DNA of 64,000 nucleotides from Lachnospiraceae bacterium (GTDB lineage Bacteria; Bacillota; Clostridia; Lachnospirales; Lachnospiraceae): NCBI GenBank assembly GCA_022794265.1, contig JAAWEK010000011.1, positions 1 to 64,000 of the forward strand, read 5' to 3'. Shown piece by piece: positions 32,144 to 42,557 of this stretch (position 1 is its first letter; each line of letters starts with the position of its first letter). The notes under the pieces were generated by a model. It saw only the letters and a program-made list of their open reading frames with translations, ran no database searches and was not told where the DNA came from. The position numbers and the translations under genes were made by a program.

Positions 32144-35083
32144 ATGAGTAATAAGGAAACCGGAGCTAAGAAGATTCGGGAGATTTTATTTGGAATATGG
32201 AATAAGTATAGGATTCAAATTATATTATTTTTAGTTGTATTTGGAATAAAAATCATCTTGAATCTGTTATTGAAATCATCCACGCTTTCTGCAGGAAATG
32301 ACGATATTGGAACGATGGCGGGAGCAGCTTATTTTGCAGGCCTGGATTGGTCGAATGTGATTTCCAGAGCTTTGTATTACGGATGGGGATATTCCATGTT
32401 CATGGCTCCGGCCTTTTTACTGACCGATAACGTGAGGCTTTTATTTCAGGCGATGCTGGCTTACAATGCATTGTTGCTAGGTTTATCGGTGGTAATATGC
32501 TATAACATATTAAACCGAATTTTTAAGATTCAGAATAAAACATTTTGTGTACTGGTCACATTGGCTTCAAATTTTTATTTTATAGCATTGATGGATACTA
32601 ATATTGTATTCAATGAAACGGCTATAATCTTTTTAACATGGCTGATTTTTTATATATTATTAAAAATGCAGGACAATTCCTGCAACGGACGCTCCAAAAT
32701 AAAGAATACCATTATTATGGTTTTAATAATGGGATATGGCCTGACAGTGCATACCAGATTTGTTTTAGTCTGGGGTGCGGTTTTCGTGATGCTTATTATA
32801 TATGGATTGGTGAAAAAGAAAATACTGGTTAATCCCTGGGTGTTCTTATTGGGAACGGGAGGCCTCTATGCGCTTGTCCGCCTGTTAAACGGCAGAATAC
32901 AGGACAAACTATGGCTGGCGGCACAAAATGATGAGCCGTTGGTAAACAGTATGGATAGTTTGGGAAGTCAGTTGACAAATTTGAAGGAACTGATGAACTC
33001 CGAAGGGTTGAAAGGATTTCTACATATGATGCTGGGACAGTCTGCTGTGATGTTCTTTTTATCCGGAGGTTTGTTGCTTTTGTTTCTTATAATAACGGGT
33101 ATTATGATTAAGAGATTGTTTCGAAAATCTTTTATAGATAAAGAGAGTTATTTTGTTACAGAACATGAAGAAATAACAGATATCCGGATTGGAACCGGAA
33201 TTATTTTTATTGCTTCGCTTTTGATTGCTGCATTATTATTTTCAAATATCGGCGCGGCCGGTGTGGCCAGAACTGCCATTATTAAGGGCTGGAATTGTAA
33301 ATGGTTTGTCTATTCCAGATACTGGGGAGCCTGTTGTCCAATGGCGATTATGTTAACGTTTGTGTATTTTTATCTGAATAAGGATAAGAAATTAAATAAA
33401 GTAATTTCCATTGTTTCGCTTATTGGTATGACAATATGGGGAATTCTGTTTGGAATCTTTGTAGCAGTAAAACTGGTGGGAGCCAAAATATCTTCTGCAC
33501 TGGTCTATCAGTTTCTTGTGGGTTTTACATTTAATAAACTGGAAGACCGTTTTACATTGTCCGGCTGGATGATTCTGCTGGCGGTGGGTAGTGTATGGTT
33601 TTTGGTGATGATAACATTATTCATAAAAAAGAAGTATCATTCGGCGGCAGCTCTGGCAATAATAATATTTGTGTATTTATTTGCATATAAGATGGCTGCA
33701 GTAGATATTACGGTTTCCAAACAGTCATATTATCAATATATTGATGCAAAATGGATATTAGAGTCTTATGGTATAAGCTATAATGACCATAAAAAAATAT
33801 ATGTAGACAGTAAACTGAGCAATTATTATAATGCACAATTTGAGTTGAGCAGATATGAACTGCAGATTAGCGATTATGAAGAATATTCATCACCGAATCA
33901 AAAGGAAACGGATATTCGGCTGGCTTTAACGGAACAGATTGGGGAAGAAATGTGCGGAAACTGGTATATACTGTATCAGAAAAGCCAGACAGACAGTGAG
34001 GGTAAAGAAGTACCGGATTATTATCTTCTGGTAAGAAGGGGGGAGTTATCGGAAAAACTTATTCAGCAGGGAGTTCCTTTGACGGATGTCAGAGATGTTT
34101 TTGGAATAGAAAAGTTAATTTATAAAAACCAGGAGAAGGATATCCGTGATATCGGTATTCAGAAAATAAAAAATACAGATAAACTGGAGCAGGATTTTAA
34201 TATTACTTCTGATATGATTGACAATGGAAGATTTGCAATTGGATTTATGTTCAGAAATCCGTCGGAAAATCCAAGCAGGGGGAAAGTGAATATTACTATA
34301 ACCCAGGGAGAAATAGAAAAAACGTATTTCGTTTCTATGGATAATATAGTTACCAGAGAACTGGTATATGTATTTGCGGACAGCAAAGGATTTAAGGAAG
34401 GAAAAGCAACTATTACAATGACCTGTCCGGATATGAGCAGATATAAATATGTGGTTCCGTATACGGTTGATTTGAGTGAGGAGACAGGTAAGGAATTAAT
34501 TTATCCGCTTCGTTATAATGATAAAGAGTATGCTGGTCAGCTTTATATGTACGTAGTTATACCAAAAACTTTGCAGGGGCTGCAGATCATACCGGCGAAC
34601 ATTGCTGTAACGGATAAATCAGAAGCGAAAGCAGATGTAGGAAGTATCGGAAAGGGAATGAAACTGTCTCAGAAAATACAGATAACAGATGAAATGCTGG
34701 CCTATAAGTATCTGGGAATGGATATTTGGGTTAGAAATACAGGAGATTCTTTATCCAAGGGGGTAATTACAGTCACAGTGACACAAGGAAAACAGTCAGA
34801 TGTATTTTCGGTACATCAGTCTGAACTGTGGGCCAGAGACTATTTGAGAATTGTGCTTGATTCTGAAAAATATTCTGCCGGTCCGGCAACAATAACATTA
34901 TCATGTAAAAATAATAAAGATAACAAATATATAAAACCATATGTGTGTCCATATGATAAACAGCAATTGCCGGACTGGATTGCCGGTAAGATAAGAAAAG
35001 ACGGAAGAGATTTTGATTCGTATATGTGTATGAATATATATGGTATTTTGAATGATTACACAAAAAATAAATATATTAAATGA
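32144..35083 (+). CDS. Giant GT-C-like membrane glycosyltransferase, copy 1
   Basis: A 979-residue protein. About 12 membrane segments fill residues 1-500. The first outside loop holds GNDDIGTMAGAAYFAGLDWS, an acidic-pair motif reminiscent of GT-C lipid-dependent glycosyltransferases. HTRFVLVWGA and WNCKWFVYSRYWGA are shared with the next two genes. The C-terminal 400 residues include two beta-rich repeats (about 660-770 and 840-940). The ATG at 32144 is chosen because AGAAAGG lies at the right distance; an upstream ATG at 32120 lacks one. The GT-C assignment is by architecture only. Confidence 0.7.
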   Translation: MSNKETGAKKIREILFGIWNKYRIQIILFLVVFGIKIILNLLLKSSTLSAGNDDIGTMAGAAYFAGLDWSNVISRALYYGWGYSMFMAPAFLLTDNVRLLFQAMLAYNALLLGLSVVICYNILNRIFKIQNKTFCVLVTLASNFYFIALMDTNIVFNETAIIFLTWLIFYILLKMQDNSCNGRSKIKNTIIMVLIMGYGLTVHTRFVLVWGAVFVMLIIYGLVKKKILVNPWVFLLGTGGLYALVRLLNGRIQDKLWLAAQNDEPLVNSMDSLGSQLTNLKELMNSEGLKGFLHMMLGQSAVMFFLSGGLLLLFLIITGIMIKRLFRKSFIDKESYFVTEHEEITDIRIGTGIIFIASLLIAALLFSNIGAAGVARTAIIKGWNCKWFVYSRYWGACCPMAIMLTFVYFYLNKDKKLNKVISIVSLIGMTIWGILFGIFVAVKLVGAKISSALVYQFLVGFTFNKLEDRFTLSGWMILLAVGSVWFLVMITLFIKKKYHSAAALAIIIFVYLFAYKMAAVDITVSKQSYYQYIDAKWILESYGISYNDHKKIYVDSKLSNYYNAQFELSRYELQISDYEEYSSPNQKETDIRLALTEQIGEEMCGNWYILYQKSQTDSEGKEVPDYYLLVRRGELSEKLIQQGVPLTDVRDVFGIEKLIYKNQEKDIRDIGIQKIKNTDKLEQDFNITSDMIDNGRFAIGFMFRNPSENPSRGKVNITITQGEIEKTYFVSMDNIVTRELVYVFADSKGFKEGKATITMTCPDMSRYKYVVPYTVDLSEETGKELIYPLRYNDKEYAGQLYMYVVIPKTLQGLQIIPANIAVTDKSEAKADVGSIGKGMKLSQKIQITDEMLAYKYLGMDIWVRNTGDSLSKGVITVTVTQGKQSDVFSVHQSELWARDYLRIVLDSEKYSAGPATITLSCKNNKDNKYIKPYVCPYDKQQLPDWIAGKIRKDGRDFDSYMCMNIYGILNDYTKNKYIK

Positions 35084-35168
35084 TTAATATATACTTTACA
35101 TTTCCTGGATAATCATGTATTATCAAAAATTGAAGTATTATAGAGTCGAAGGAAGGTATGCCTGCAGA

Positions 35169-37565
35169 ATGGATGGTCAGATAAGAAACAACCAAATAGC
35201 GACAGAGCTTGTTAAAAAATATAGGGTACAGATAATTCTATTTCTAAGCGTTTTTATTGTTAAAGTTTTAATAAATCTGCTGTTTAAATCATTGACATCC
35301 GCTACAGGGAATGATGAAATAGGAACCATTGCCGGTGCTGCATATTTTGCCGGTCTGGACTGGTCTAATGTGGTATCAACCATTTTATACTATGGATGGG
35401 GATTTTCGGCACTGATGGCTCCGGCTTTTCTTCTTTCTGATAATATGAGTGTTATTTATCAGATTATGTTATCATATAACGCATTGCTTATGGCATTGTG
35501 TGTAGTAATTTGTTACAATATTTTAAAAAATTTTTTTAAGATAAATAGTGAACTCACATGTGCGCTTGTCTCATTGGCATCTTGCTGTTTTTATCACAAT
35601 ATTATTAATGGGAATGCAATTATTAATGAAAATCCCCTTGTTTTTCTTAACTGGTTAGTTTTATATCTGATTCTTATAATGCAGCGGCGGGTTGAAGAAG
35701 GAAAAAAAGTAAAAGCATATACATTCTTACTGGGTTTTCTACTTTGTTATGGTTTGACAGTTCATACAAGATTTATTTTTACGTGGTGTGCATTGCTTGT
35801 TGCAATCATTATATACTATTTGTTACGGAATAAATTGTTTGTTAATATACCGATAATGATGGCAGAATGTGGCATTGGCTATTTTGTTGTAAAATTTTTA
35901 AACAGTATTATGCAGGACAGATTGTGGCTGGCTTATTTAAAGGACGAAGCAATAGGAAATTCAATAGAAAGCATAGGGGCAATATGGGGGAATTTTGCTA
36001 AACTATTTAGTGTAGATGGTATGATAGCCTATTTAAAATGTGTAGTGGGGCAATTTTTTATTCTAGCAACATATTCTGGTGTATTTTTAGTATTATTTTT
36101 GGTGATTGGAGGGATAGCAACAGGTAAAATAATTCTAACAATAAAAGCAAGAATGAATAAAGCAGAACCCGAAATTTCCAGGATGAATGCTTCTTTGTAT
36201 ACTGCGGTTATTTTTATTGCAGCACTAATCATTGCGACCATATTATTTACCTCTGTTGCCTCAATCAATTCAACGTTGGTGTCAGCCAGTCAGGGCATAG
36301 GGAGTAAGTGGTATGTTTACCAAAGGTATTGGGCGGCATATTGTGCAATGGCAATTATGTTGACGTTTGTATATATTATTAAGAGAGAAACAGTAAAGAA
36401 AGAGATTATTACAACCTTTTTAATGTATATTATAGCTTCAATTGGTTTTTTGGGAGTTATAGCACCTGAGTTAGTAAGTATCAGGATTAAGAGTTCTGGT
36501 GCATTTACAATTATTACGCCATTAATGATAAGAAAAATGTTGGGATATTTCAATTATTTAGATTTTCTAAGGTTATTTATAGTTGGTATTTTTATTTGCA
36601 TAATAAGTATAATCTTGATTAAAAAAAGAAGAATAAAATCCCTCTCAGTATTATTTATGGCAATGTTTATATTTGTATATGTTTGTTTTTTGATACAATC
36701 AGACATTCCGGCCGCTCAGAATAATAATTTAAAATATCAGGGATTGAAATCTATATTAGACCAATATGATATAAATGATGAAAAGTATAAAAGGATATAT
36801 GTTGATGAGAATTTTCCAAGCTATATGTTGGCTCAGTTTGAACTGAACCGCTATGAACTAATATTGGCTAATATAGATGAGTATTGTGGAACGGAATCAG
36901 ATATACAATTGTTATTGACAAGAGAATTGACAGAAGAAATGGCTGATCAATGGAATTTGTTGTATTCCGAGGAACAGGAAAAGTATGTCATCTATTTGTT
37001 GATTAAAGATGGAGAACTGTGTAATACTCTTCAAAACGCGGGAGTTGAAATAAAAGATTTAGGAGAGATGTTTGGTATTGAGAAATTATATTTTTCTAAT
37101 CGGTTAAAGTATTCTAACAGAATAAAAGGTGAAAAATTAAAACATGATGTGGAAATGAGTCAGGAAATTCAAATAACAGAGGAGATGTTGGCTGAAGATA
37201 AATTTGCAGTCAGATTGTTATTTTGGAATCGTGAAAATTGTGTGTATACGGATAAAGTATATATAACAGTAGAGCAGGATGATGTGTTTAGTCAATATGA
37301 AATTACTTTAAATAATATTGAAGATAATGTACCGGTTAACGTGATAGTGGATTCCAGACAGTTTCATGCCGGTACAGCCAATGTGGTATTGACATGTCCG
37401 ACTGGCGGAGGATATCGGTATATTATGCCTTATGTTATTGAAGATAAAGGGGAATTTACAAATAATTTATATGTAAATAATGTTAAACAGAATACACAGC
37501 TTTATGTTATTATTTATGCGCCTCTAGCAGAGATTTATGGAACAATAGCGGAAAAAATACAGTAG
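35169..37565 (+). CDS. Giant GT-C-like membrane glycosyltransferase, copy 2
   Basis: A 798-residue paralogue of the previous protein. Shared motifs are GNDEIGTIAGAAYFAGLDWS, GLTVHTRFIFTW and GIGSKWYVYQRYWAAYC. It has one C-terminal beta-rich repeat instead of two, which accounts for the shorter length. The ATG at 35169 aligns the N-terminus with copies 1 and 3 and has a GGAAGG site; an ATG at 35115 would add 18 residues. Base composition is more AT-rich than copy 1. Confidence 0.7.
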   Translation: MDGQIRNNQIATELVKKYRVQIILFLSVFIVKVLINLLFKSLTSATGNDEIGTIAGAAYFAGLDWSNVVSTILYYGWGFSALMAPAFLLSDNMSVIYQIMLSYNALLMALCVVICYNILKNFFKINSELTCALVSLASCCFYHNIINGNAIINENPLVFLNWLVLYLILIMQRRVEEGKKVKAYTFLLGFLLCYGLTVHTRFIFTWCALLVAIIIYYLLRNKLFVNIPIMMAECGIGYFVVKFLNSIMQDRLWLAYLKDEAIGNSIESIGAIWGNFAKLFSVDGMIAYLKCVVGQFFILATYSGVFLVLFLVIGGIATGKIILTIKARMNKAEPEISRMNASLYTAVIFIAALIIATILFTSVASINSTLVSASQGIGSKWYVYQRYWAAYCAMAIMLTFVYIIKRETVKKEIITTFLMYIIASIGFLGVIAPELVSIRIKSSGAFTIITPLMIRKMLGYFNYLDFLRLFIVGIFICIISIILIKKRRIKSLSVLFMAMFIFVYVCFLIQSDIPAAQNNNLKYQGLKSILDQYDINDEKYKRIYVDENFPSYMLAQFELNRYELILANIDEYCGTESDIQLLLTRELTEEMADQWNLLYSEEQEKYVIYLLIKDGELCNTLQNAGVEIKDLGEMFGIEKLYFSNRLKYSNRIKGEKLKHDVEMSQEIQITEEMLAEDKFAVRLLFWNRENCVYTDKVYITVEQDDVFSQYEITLNNIEDNVPVNVIVDSRQFHAGTANVVLTCPTGGGYRYIMPYVIEDKGEFTNNLYVNNVKQNTQLYVIIYAPLAEIYGTIAEKIQ

Positions 37566-37602
37566 GTGTATTGTTTATATTGAAAGGAAAAATAATGTAA
37601 TC

Positions 37603-40506
37603 ATGAAAAAAGATAGTGTTGTTAGAATATGGATAGAAAAATATAAAGTACAACTAATCCTGTTTTTCTCAATATTAATTGCGAAAATGCTTATTAATCT
37701 GTTGTTTAGAGGTCCAACGGCTTTAAATGGAGCGGCAGACGAATTTGGTGTTATTTCTGGTGCGGCTTTTTTTGGAGGGAATGACTGGTCAAATGTCACT
37801 TCTCATATAATGTATTATGGATGGGGGTATTCTCTTTTGATGGCCCCTTTGTTTTTGATACTTAATAATATGAGTATTATATATCAGGGATTATTGTTTT
37901 ATAATGCTTTACTATTAGCCTTAAATGGTGTTATTTGCTATAACATTTTATATAAAATATTTAAAATAGAAAAAAAGTTTGTATGTGCACTTATTGCAGT
38001 TGCGTCTGTTTGCATTTATAGCAGTATGATAAGCAATGATTCAATAATAAATGAAAATCCATTGATATTTTTGTGCTGGGTTATATTATATATCATGTTA
38101 TGTATGCAACAGAATATTGAGCGTAATAAAAGTGTGAAAAAGTTATCTGTTTATCTGGGCTTAATTTTATGTTATGGTTTGACTGTCCATACACGGTTTA
38201 TTATGATTTGGTGTGCTGTGCTTATAGCAATTATTTCATATTATGTTTTTCGAAAAAAAATATTTGTTAATATACCAATACTTTTGACAATTTGTTTGAT
38301 AGGATATTTTTTAATATCAAAATTAATTGCTTTGACACAGGACAAACTGTGGTTACTATATTTACAGGATGAGAAACTTGGAAATTCCACAGACATACTT
38401 GCTTTAGGATTCAGTTATCTTAAATATATGACCAGTCCGGTAGGAATTCGTGCTTTTTTTTCATGTATATTTGGTCAACTGTTTGTAATGGCAACTTATT
38501 CGGGGGGGATAGTATTATTATTTATTATAATAACATGTTTTATTATGAGGGAGTTTTTATTTAGTTGTAAAAGAAGGGTAAAAAAAAGCAATGTTAAAGT
38601 AAATGAGAGTAATGCAATATTATATACATCAATTTTGTTTATAGGTTCTCTTTTGATAGGAACCTTATTGCTTGGTGCAGTTTTTTCTCTTCGTGTAACC
38701 ATTACTTCATTAGAGCATGGAATAGGAAGTAAATGGTTTGTTTATCAGCGATACTGGGCTGCCTATTGTGGAATGGCAGTATTGTTTGTTTTTTTGTATT
38801 ACATGAAAAATCGAAGAATACCAAGATATTATATATATATAACATTAGGATTATTTTTGACTTTATCTGTTATATGTGTTTCAAGGATATTTCCTTCTTT
38901 GTTAGATTACAACATAAATGCCAGCGGAGCTTTTACAACAATAGCACCATTAATGTTTAGAGGATTGGAAGGAACGTTTCGGAATAGAGATTTTATTGTT
39001 ATTACAATTGTTGGAGTTTTAATAGCTTTAATATTTATGCAATTATTCATAAAAAGGAAATACAATATTGTTTATGCATTGTTTATTTGTATGTCACTGT
39101 ATTGTTATGGCTATGGTGTAATAAATAGGGAATTACCCTTATCAAAAGTTACCAATGAGAAATTTCAGGGTGTGAAATGGGTGTTGGATGATTATGAAAT
39201 AACACCAGAGGAATATCCTGAAATATATACAGATGTGTATGTTCAGAATTATATGTTAGCTCAATTTGAATTGAATCAATATAGATTATTGATGGTAAGT
39301 GATACAGAATATGTTAATCCTAGTTCAGATAATGTTAAATTGTTATTGACAAATAAAATTACTGACTTTGAGATGTTGAATTATTGGAGTATAATATATA
39401 TTAATCAGGAAAAAGATATTTATCTTCTTGTCCGAAATGGTGAATTAACAGAACGTTTAATACAAGAAGGAAAAAAAGTAACTTCTCTTAACGGCATGTT
39501 CCAAGTAGAGACTATGTATTATACCAGTTATATGAGGAATACTGAGAAAATTACAAATATAAAATTAAATAACGGAGTCTTAATAGAGCAGAATGTTTAT
39601 TTTGATGAAGAGATGTTAAATACAGAATATATAACCATTAATCTTTATTTTTATAATAAATCGCAAATTTTGTTTTATGAAGATATAAATATATTGGTTA
39701 TACAAGGAGAAACAAAAGAGGAAAGATGTGTATCAATATCAAGCTTGGAACATAATAAACCACTAAAAGTTATATTACAGAGTTCGAAGTTTAGAACTGG
39801 AGAAGCTAAAATAATTTTGACATGCCCGGAAGGAGTTGGAAAAGCATATGCAGTACCATATATGATTGCACCGAAAGATGAGAATGTACAAATTAAAGAA
39901 GAAAATAAAATTATTGTTAATGGAGAAAAATTAAATCAACAATTGTATTATAATATTATAAAATCAAGTAATAATTCTGGATTTAATGTGGCAAATCAAA
40001 TATTGGAAAAACATAATATGAGTAAAAAAGCTTATACAAATGTAACTAATATATTAAAGATAAATCAGACTGTTTATTTAGATTTTAGTAAAAGTATGAG
40101 TGAATATTCTTATATAGGCTTGGAATTTATATATAACATGAGTGAAATGAAAGAATCAGATACGCTTTGGATTGAAATATCCCAGGGAGATGTGATTGAG
40201 AGTTTTTCGTATAAGAAGAAACATCTGGAGAACAAAAATAAAATCAGATTGGTTGTTGATGGAGAGAAATTTCATACAGGAGAAGCTATAGTTAAAATTT
40301 ATTTGAAAACTCATAATAAAACCAGTTTGATAAAATTTTTGATATTACAGGAGGATTATCCGGGAGATTTGTTTAGTTTAACAGAACATCCGCTTGTAAA
40401 AAACGGGAAATTATATCCAAGTAAATTATTAGTAAATTCATACATTATATACAATAAGCATACAGCAGTGAGATTCCCTACCAGAAAATCACTGAAATAT
40501 TACTAA
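37603..40506 (+). CDS. Giant GT-C-like membrane glycosyltransferase, copy 3
   Basis: A 967-residue paralogue. The loop motif is altered to ADEFGVISGAAFFGGNDWS, which keeps an acidic pair. GLTVHTRFIMIW and GIGSKWFVYQRYWAAYCG are retained. Two beta-rich repeats are present at the C-terminus (about 640-760 and 815-935), separated by a spacer. It is the last of three tandem copies and is followed by a new promoter. It probably adds a sugar to a lipid-linked or wall-linked glycan; the substrate is unknown. Confidence 0.7.
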   Translation: MKKDSVVRIWIEKYKVQLILFFSILIAKMLINLLFRGPTALNGAADEFGVISGAAFFGGNDWSNVTSHIMYYGWGYSLLMAPLFLILNNMSIIYQGLLFYNALLLALNGVICYNILYKIFKIEKKFVCALIAVASVCIYSSMISNDSIINENPLIFLCWVILYIMLCMQQNIERNKSVKKLSVYLGLILCYGLTVHTRFIMIWCAVLIAIISYYVFRKKIFVNIPILLTICLIGYFLISKLIALTQDKLWLLYLQDEKLGNSTDILALGFSYLKYMTSPVGIRAFFSCIFGQLFVMATYSGGIVLLFIIITCFIMREFLFSCKRRVKKSNVKVNESNAILYTSILFIGSLLIGTLLLGAVFSLRVTITSLEHGIGSKWFVYQRYWAAYCGMAVLFVFLYYMKNRRIPRYYIYITLGLFLTLSVICVSRIFPSLLDYNINASGAFTTIAPLMFRGLEGTFRNRDFIVITIVGVLIALIFMQLFIKRKYNIVYALFICMSLYCYGYGVINRELPLSKVTNEKFQGVKWVLDDYEITPEEYPEIYTDVYVQNYMLAQFELNQYRLLMVSDTEYVNPSSDNVKLLLTNKITDFEMLNYWSIIYINQEKDIYLLVRNGELTERLIQEGKKVTSLNGMFQVETMYYTSYMRNTEKITNIKLNNGVLIEQNVYFDEEMLNTEYITINLYFYNKSQILFYEDINILVIQGETKEERCVSISSLEHNKPLKVILQSSKFRTGEAKIILTCPEGVGKAYAVPYMIAPKDENVQIKEENKIIVNGEKLNQQLYYNIIKSSNNSGFNVANQILEKHNMSKKAYTNVTNILKINQTVYLDFSKSMSEYSYIGLEFIYNMSEMKESDTLWIEISQGDVIESFSYKKKHLENKNKIRLVVDGEKFHTGEAIVKIYLKTHNKTSLIKFLILQEDYPGDLFSLTEHPLVKNGKLYPSKLLVNSYIIYNKHTAVRFPTRKSLKYY

Positions 40507-40511
40507 TTAGG

Positions 40512-40540
40512 TTGACAGAGGAACTTGTAAGAGATAAAAT
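40512..40540 (+). promoter_or_regulatory. Promoter of the wecF-like gene cluster
   Basis: TTGACA (40512-40517), a 17-base spacer and TAAAAT (40535-40540), 60 bases before the next start codon. It begins just after copy 3 of the GT-C genes. Confidence 0.75.
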
Positions 40541-40600
40541 TAATCGTTAGTGAATAAGTTAAAATCATTTTAATATCAGAATAGGTGAGGAAATAGAATC

Positions 40601-41665
40601 ATGGTCTTGCATGTTTTTAATAATCAGAAGAAATTTTCAAAAGGTTATTTTAAGTTGCTAAAAAAGAATAATTTTGATATGAATGATTTTGAATTAGTTC
40701 ATTATGGTTCAAAGGATGATTATTTTGAAAAAGAAACCGGGATAAAGACATTTTTCATAAGAAATTTTATTATCCCTTTTTCAAACTTGAAGTTATATTT
40801 TAAATTAAAAAAAGCAGACAGAATAATCATACATTCCCTTGCCTCTCCATGGCTTCTTATATATATTGCGCTTAATCGGAATATTGCGAATAAGGTAACC
40901 TGGGTAATATGGGGGAAAGATCTATATTTTTACAAATTGTTGGACAAGCCAAGGTTTTATCATAAAGCATATGAGTGGTTAAGAAAGCAGGCAATTCCTA
41001 AAATTGGGAGAGTTGTTGTTATACTGAAAGAGGAATATAATTTACTTACCCATTGGTATGGTGTAAATCCGGAATGTATAGAATGTAATGATTTGTATCA
41101 TTATTGCCTGGATATGAGTGATGAAAAGAGATTAGAAGAAAAAAAGAATAAATATACAGTGTTAGTTGGCAATTCGGCCAGTAAGTCAAATCGGCATATT
41201 GATGTACTAAAAAAATTAAAATCATGTGATAAGCAGATTGAGACAATTTATTGTCCATTATCTTATGGTGGAAAAAAATCATATGTTAAACAAGTGATTG
41301 CCATTGGTGAGGCATATTTTGGTAATCGTTTTATACCATTAACAGATTTTTTGCCCCAGAATAAATACTATCAAATTATACAAAAGGTAGATATTGGAGT
41401 TTTTAATTATTTACGACAAGAAGGATTAGGTAATATTTGGTCCTTGATATTTAGAAAAAAAACAGTGTATATTGTAAGTACAACAACAACATATGCATTT
41501 TTTAAACGAGTAGGTGTTAAAGTTAAGGATATCAACAGTATTGTGCAAACTGGGGAATTGTCATTATTGGATAATGACGTAACAGTTGAAAATGATAAAC
41601 AGCTGAGAAAAGTTTTATCAGAAGAAATTTGTGCTGATACATGGAGAAAAATAATCTATGGATAA
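40601..41665 (+). CDS. WecF-like 4-acetamido-dideoxyhexose transferase
   Basis: A 354-residue glycosyltransferase of the WecF/glycosyltransferase 56 family. Motifs WVIWGKDLYFY, LVGNSASKSNRHIDVLKKL, IYCPLSYGG and FNYLRQEGLGN fit this family, which in enterobacteria moves Fuc4NAc from dTDP-Fuc4NAc to a lipid-linked glycan. It overlaps the flippase-like gene by 8 bases, and a 4-aminosugar aminotransferase gene follows, so the sugar donor is probably made next door. The acceptor in a Gram-positive cell is unknown. Confidence 0.82.
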   Translation: MVLHVFNNQKKFSKGYFKLLKKNNFDMNDFELVHYGSKDDYFEKETGIKTFFIRNFIIPFSNLKLYFKLKKADRIIIHSLASPWLLIYIALNRNIANKVTWVIWGKDLYFYKLLDKPRFYHKAYEWLRKQAIPKIGRVVVILKEEYNLLTHWYGVNPECIECNDLYHYCLDMSDEKRLEEKKNKYTVLVGNSASKSNRHIDVLKKLKSCDKQIETIYCPLSYGGKKSYVKQVIAIGEAYFGNRFIPLTDFLPQNKYYQIIQKVDIGVFNYLRQEGLGNIWSLIFRKKTVYIVSTTTTYAFFKRVGVKVKDINSIVQTGELSLLDNDVTVENDKQLRKVLSEEICADTWRKIIYG

Positions 41666-42557
41666 ATTAAAAGATAAGTTAATGAATGTGTATAAAAAGT
41701 TATCAGAATACTTTGAAAAACATAAAAAGCTGATTAAATTATTGGGAAGAGTGGTTAGTATAGTTGCTGTTGTTTATGTTATTTATACAGCATATACCAT
41801 GATTTTAAAGTTGAACAAGTCATTTCTGACAACAGAATTAATTTTTCCGTTAATCATTATTGTGTCAGTGACTACTGTTACCATTTTTGTATATTCCTAT
41901 TCCTATTATTTAATCTTGAAAGAACAATCACAAAAGAAAATCAGTGTTAGTGAAGTTATATATATGTATGGAACTTCAAATATATATAAATATTTACCCA
42001 GTAATGTGATGCATTATGTTGGAAGAAATATGCTTGCAAAGAAATATGATATTGAGCAGAAAAAGGTTTTGAAGGCAACTATTTTAGAAATTGTTAATGT
42101 TGTAGTTGTAACAATTGCCTTCTGTTTAGTTAATTATTTGTTATACAAAAAGCAGTATATTTTTACGGTGATTGTGTTTGTATTGTTTCTTATAGTTACC
42201 CATAGATTCAAATTGTCAAAGAATTTTCTGCTGATATTCATAACAACTACGATTAATAATCTGGTGGTTGTTTATTTGTATAATTTCTATAACGGAACCT
42301 CTATTTTGGGGAATTTTGAACAAATATCCATTATTCAGTCTGTATCATGGCTGGCAGGCTTTGTGGTACCGGGTGCCCCCGGAGGTATAGGAATAAAAGA
42401 ATTTGTAATGGTAAAAATCGGTACAAAACAATTTAGCGCAATACTGCCGATTGTAGCAGTAATGCAAAGATTGATATTAATCGCAGGTGATTTTATTGCA
42501 TATGCAATATTACAGATAAAAAATAAAACAGTAGGAGAAAAATATGGAAAACAATAA
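41658..42557 (+). CDS. UPF0104/LPG-synthase-like flippase domain protein
   Basis: A 299-residue integral membrane protein with about eight helices and the family motif GFVVPGAPGGIGIKEF near residue 235. It belongs to the AglD/MprF-like transmembrane family, often encoded beside surface glycan genes and thought to move lipid-linked intermediates. It overlaps its neighbours on both sides (8 and 14 bases), which supports a joint role with the WecF-like enzyme. Confidence 0.8.
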   Translation: MDKLKDKLMNVYKKLSEYFEKHKKLIKLLGRVVSIVAVVYVIYTAYTMILKLNKSFLTTELIFPLIIIVSVTTVTIFVYSYSYYLILKEQSQKKISVSEVIYMYGTSNIYKYLPSNVMHYVGRNMLAKKYDIEQKKVLKATILEIVNVVVVTIAFCLVNYLLYKKQYIFTVIVFVLFLIVTHRFKLSKNFLLIFITTTINNLVVVYLYNFYNGTSILGNFEQISIIQSVSWLAGFVVPGAPGGIGIKEFVMVKIGTKQFSAILPIVAVMQRLILIAGDFIAYAILQIKNKTVGEKYGKQ

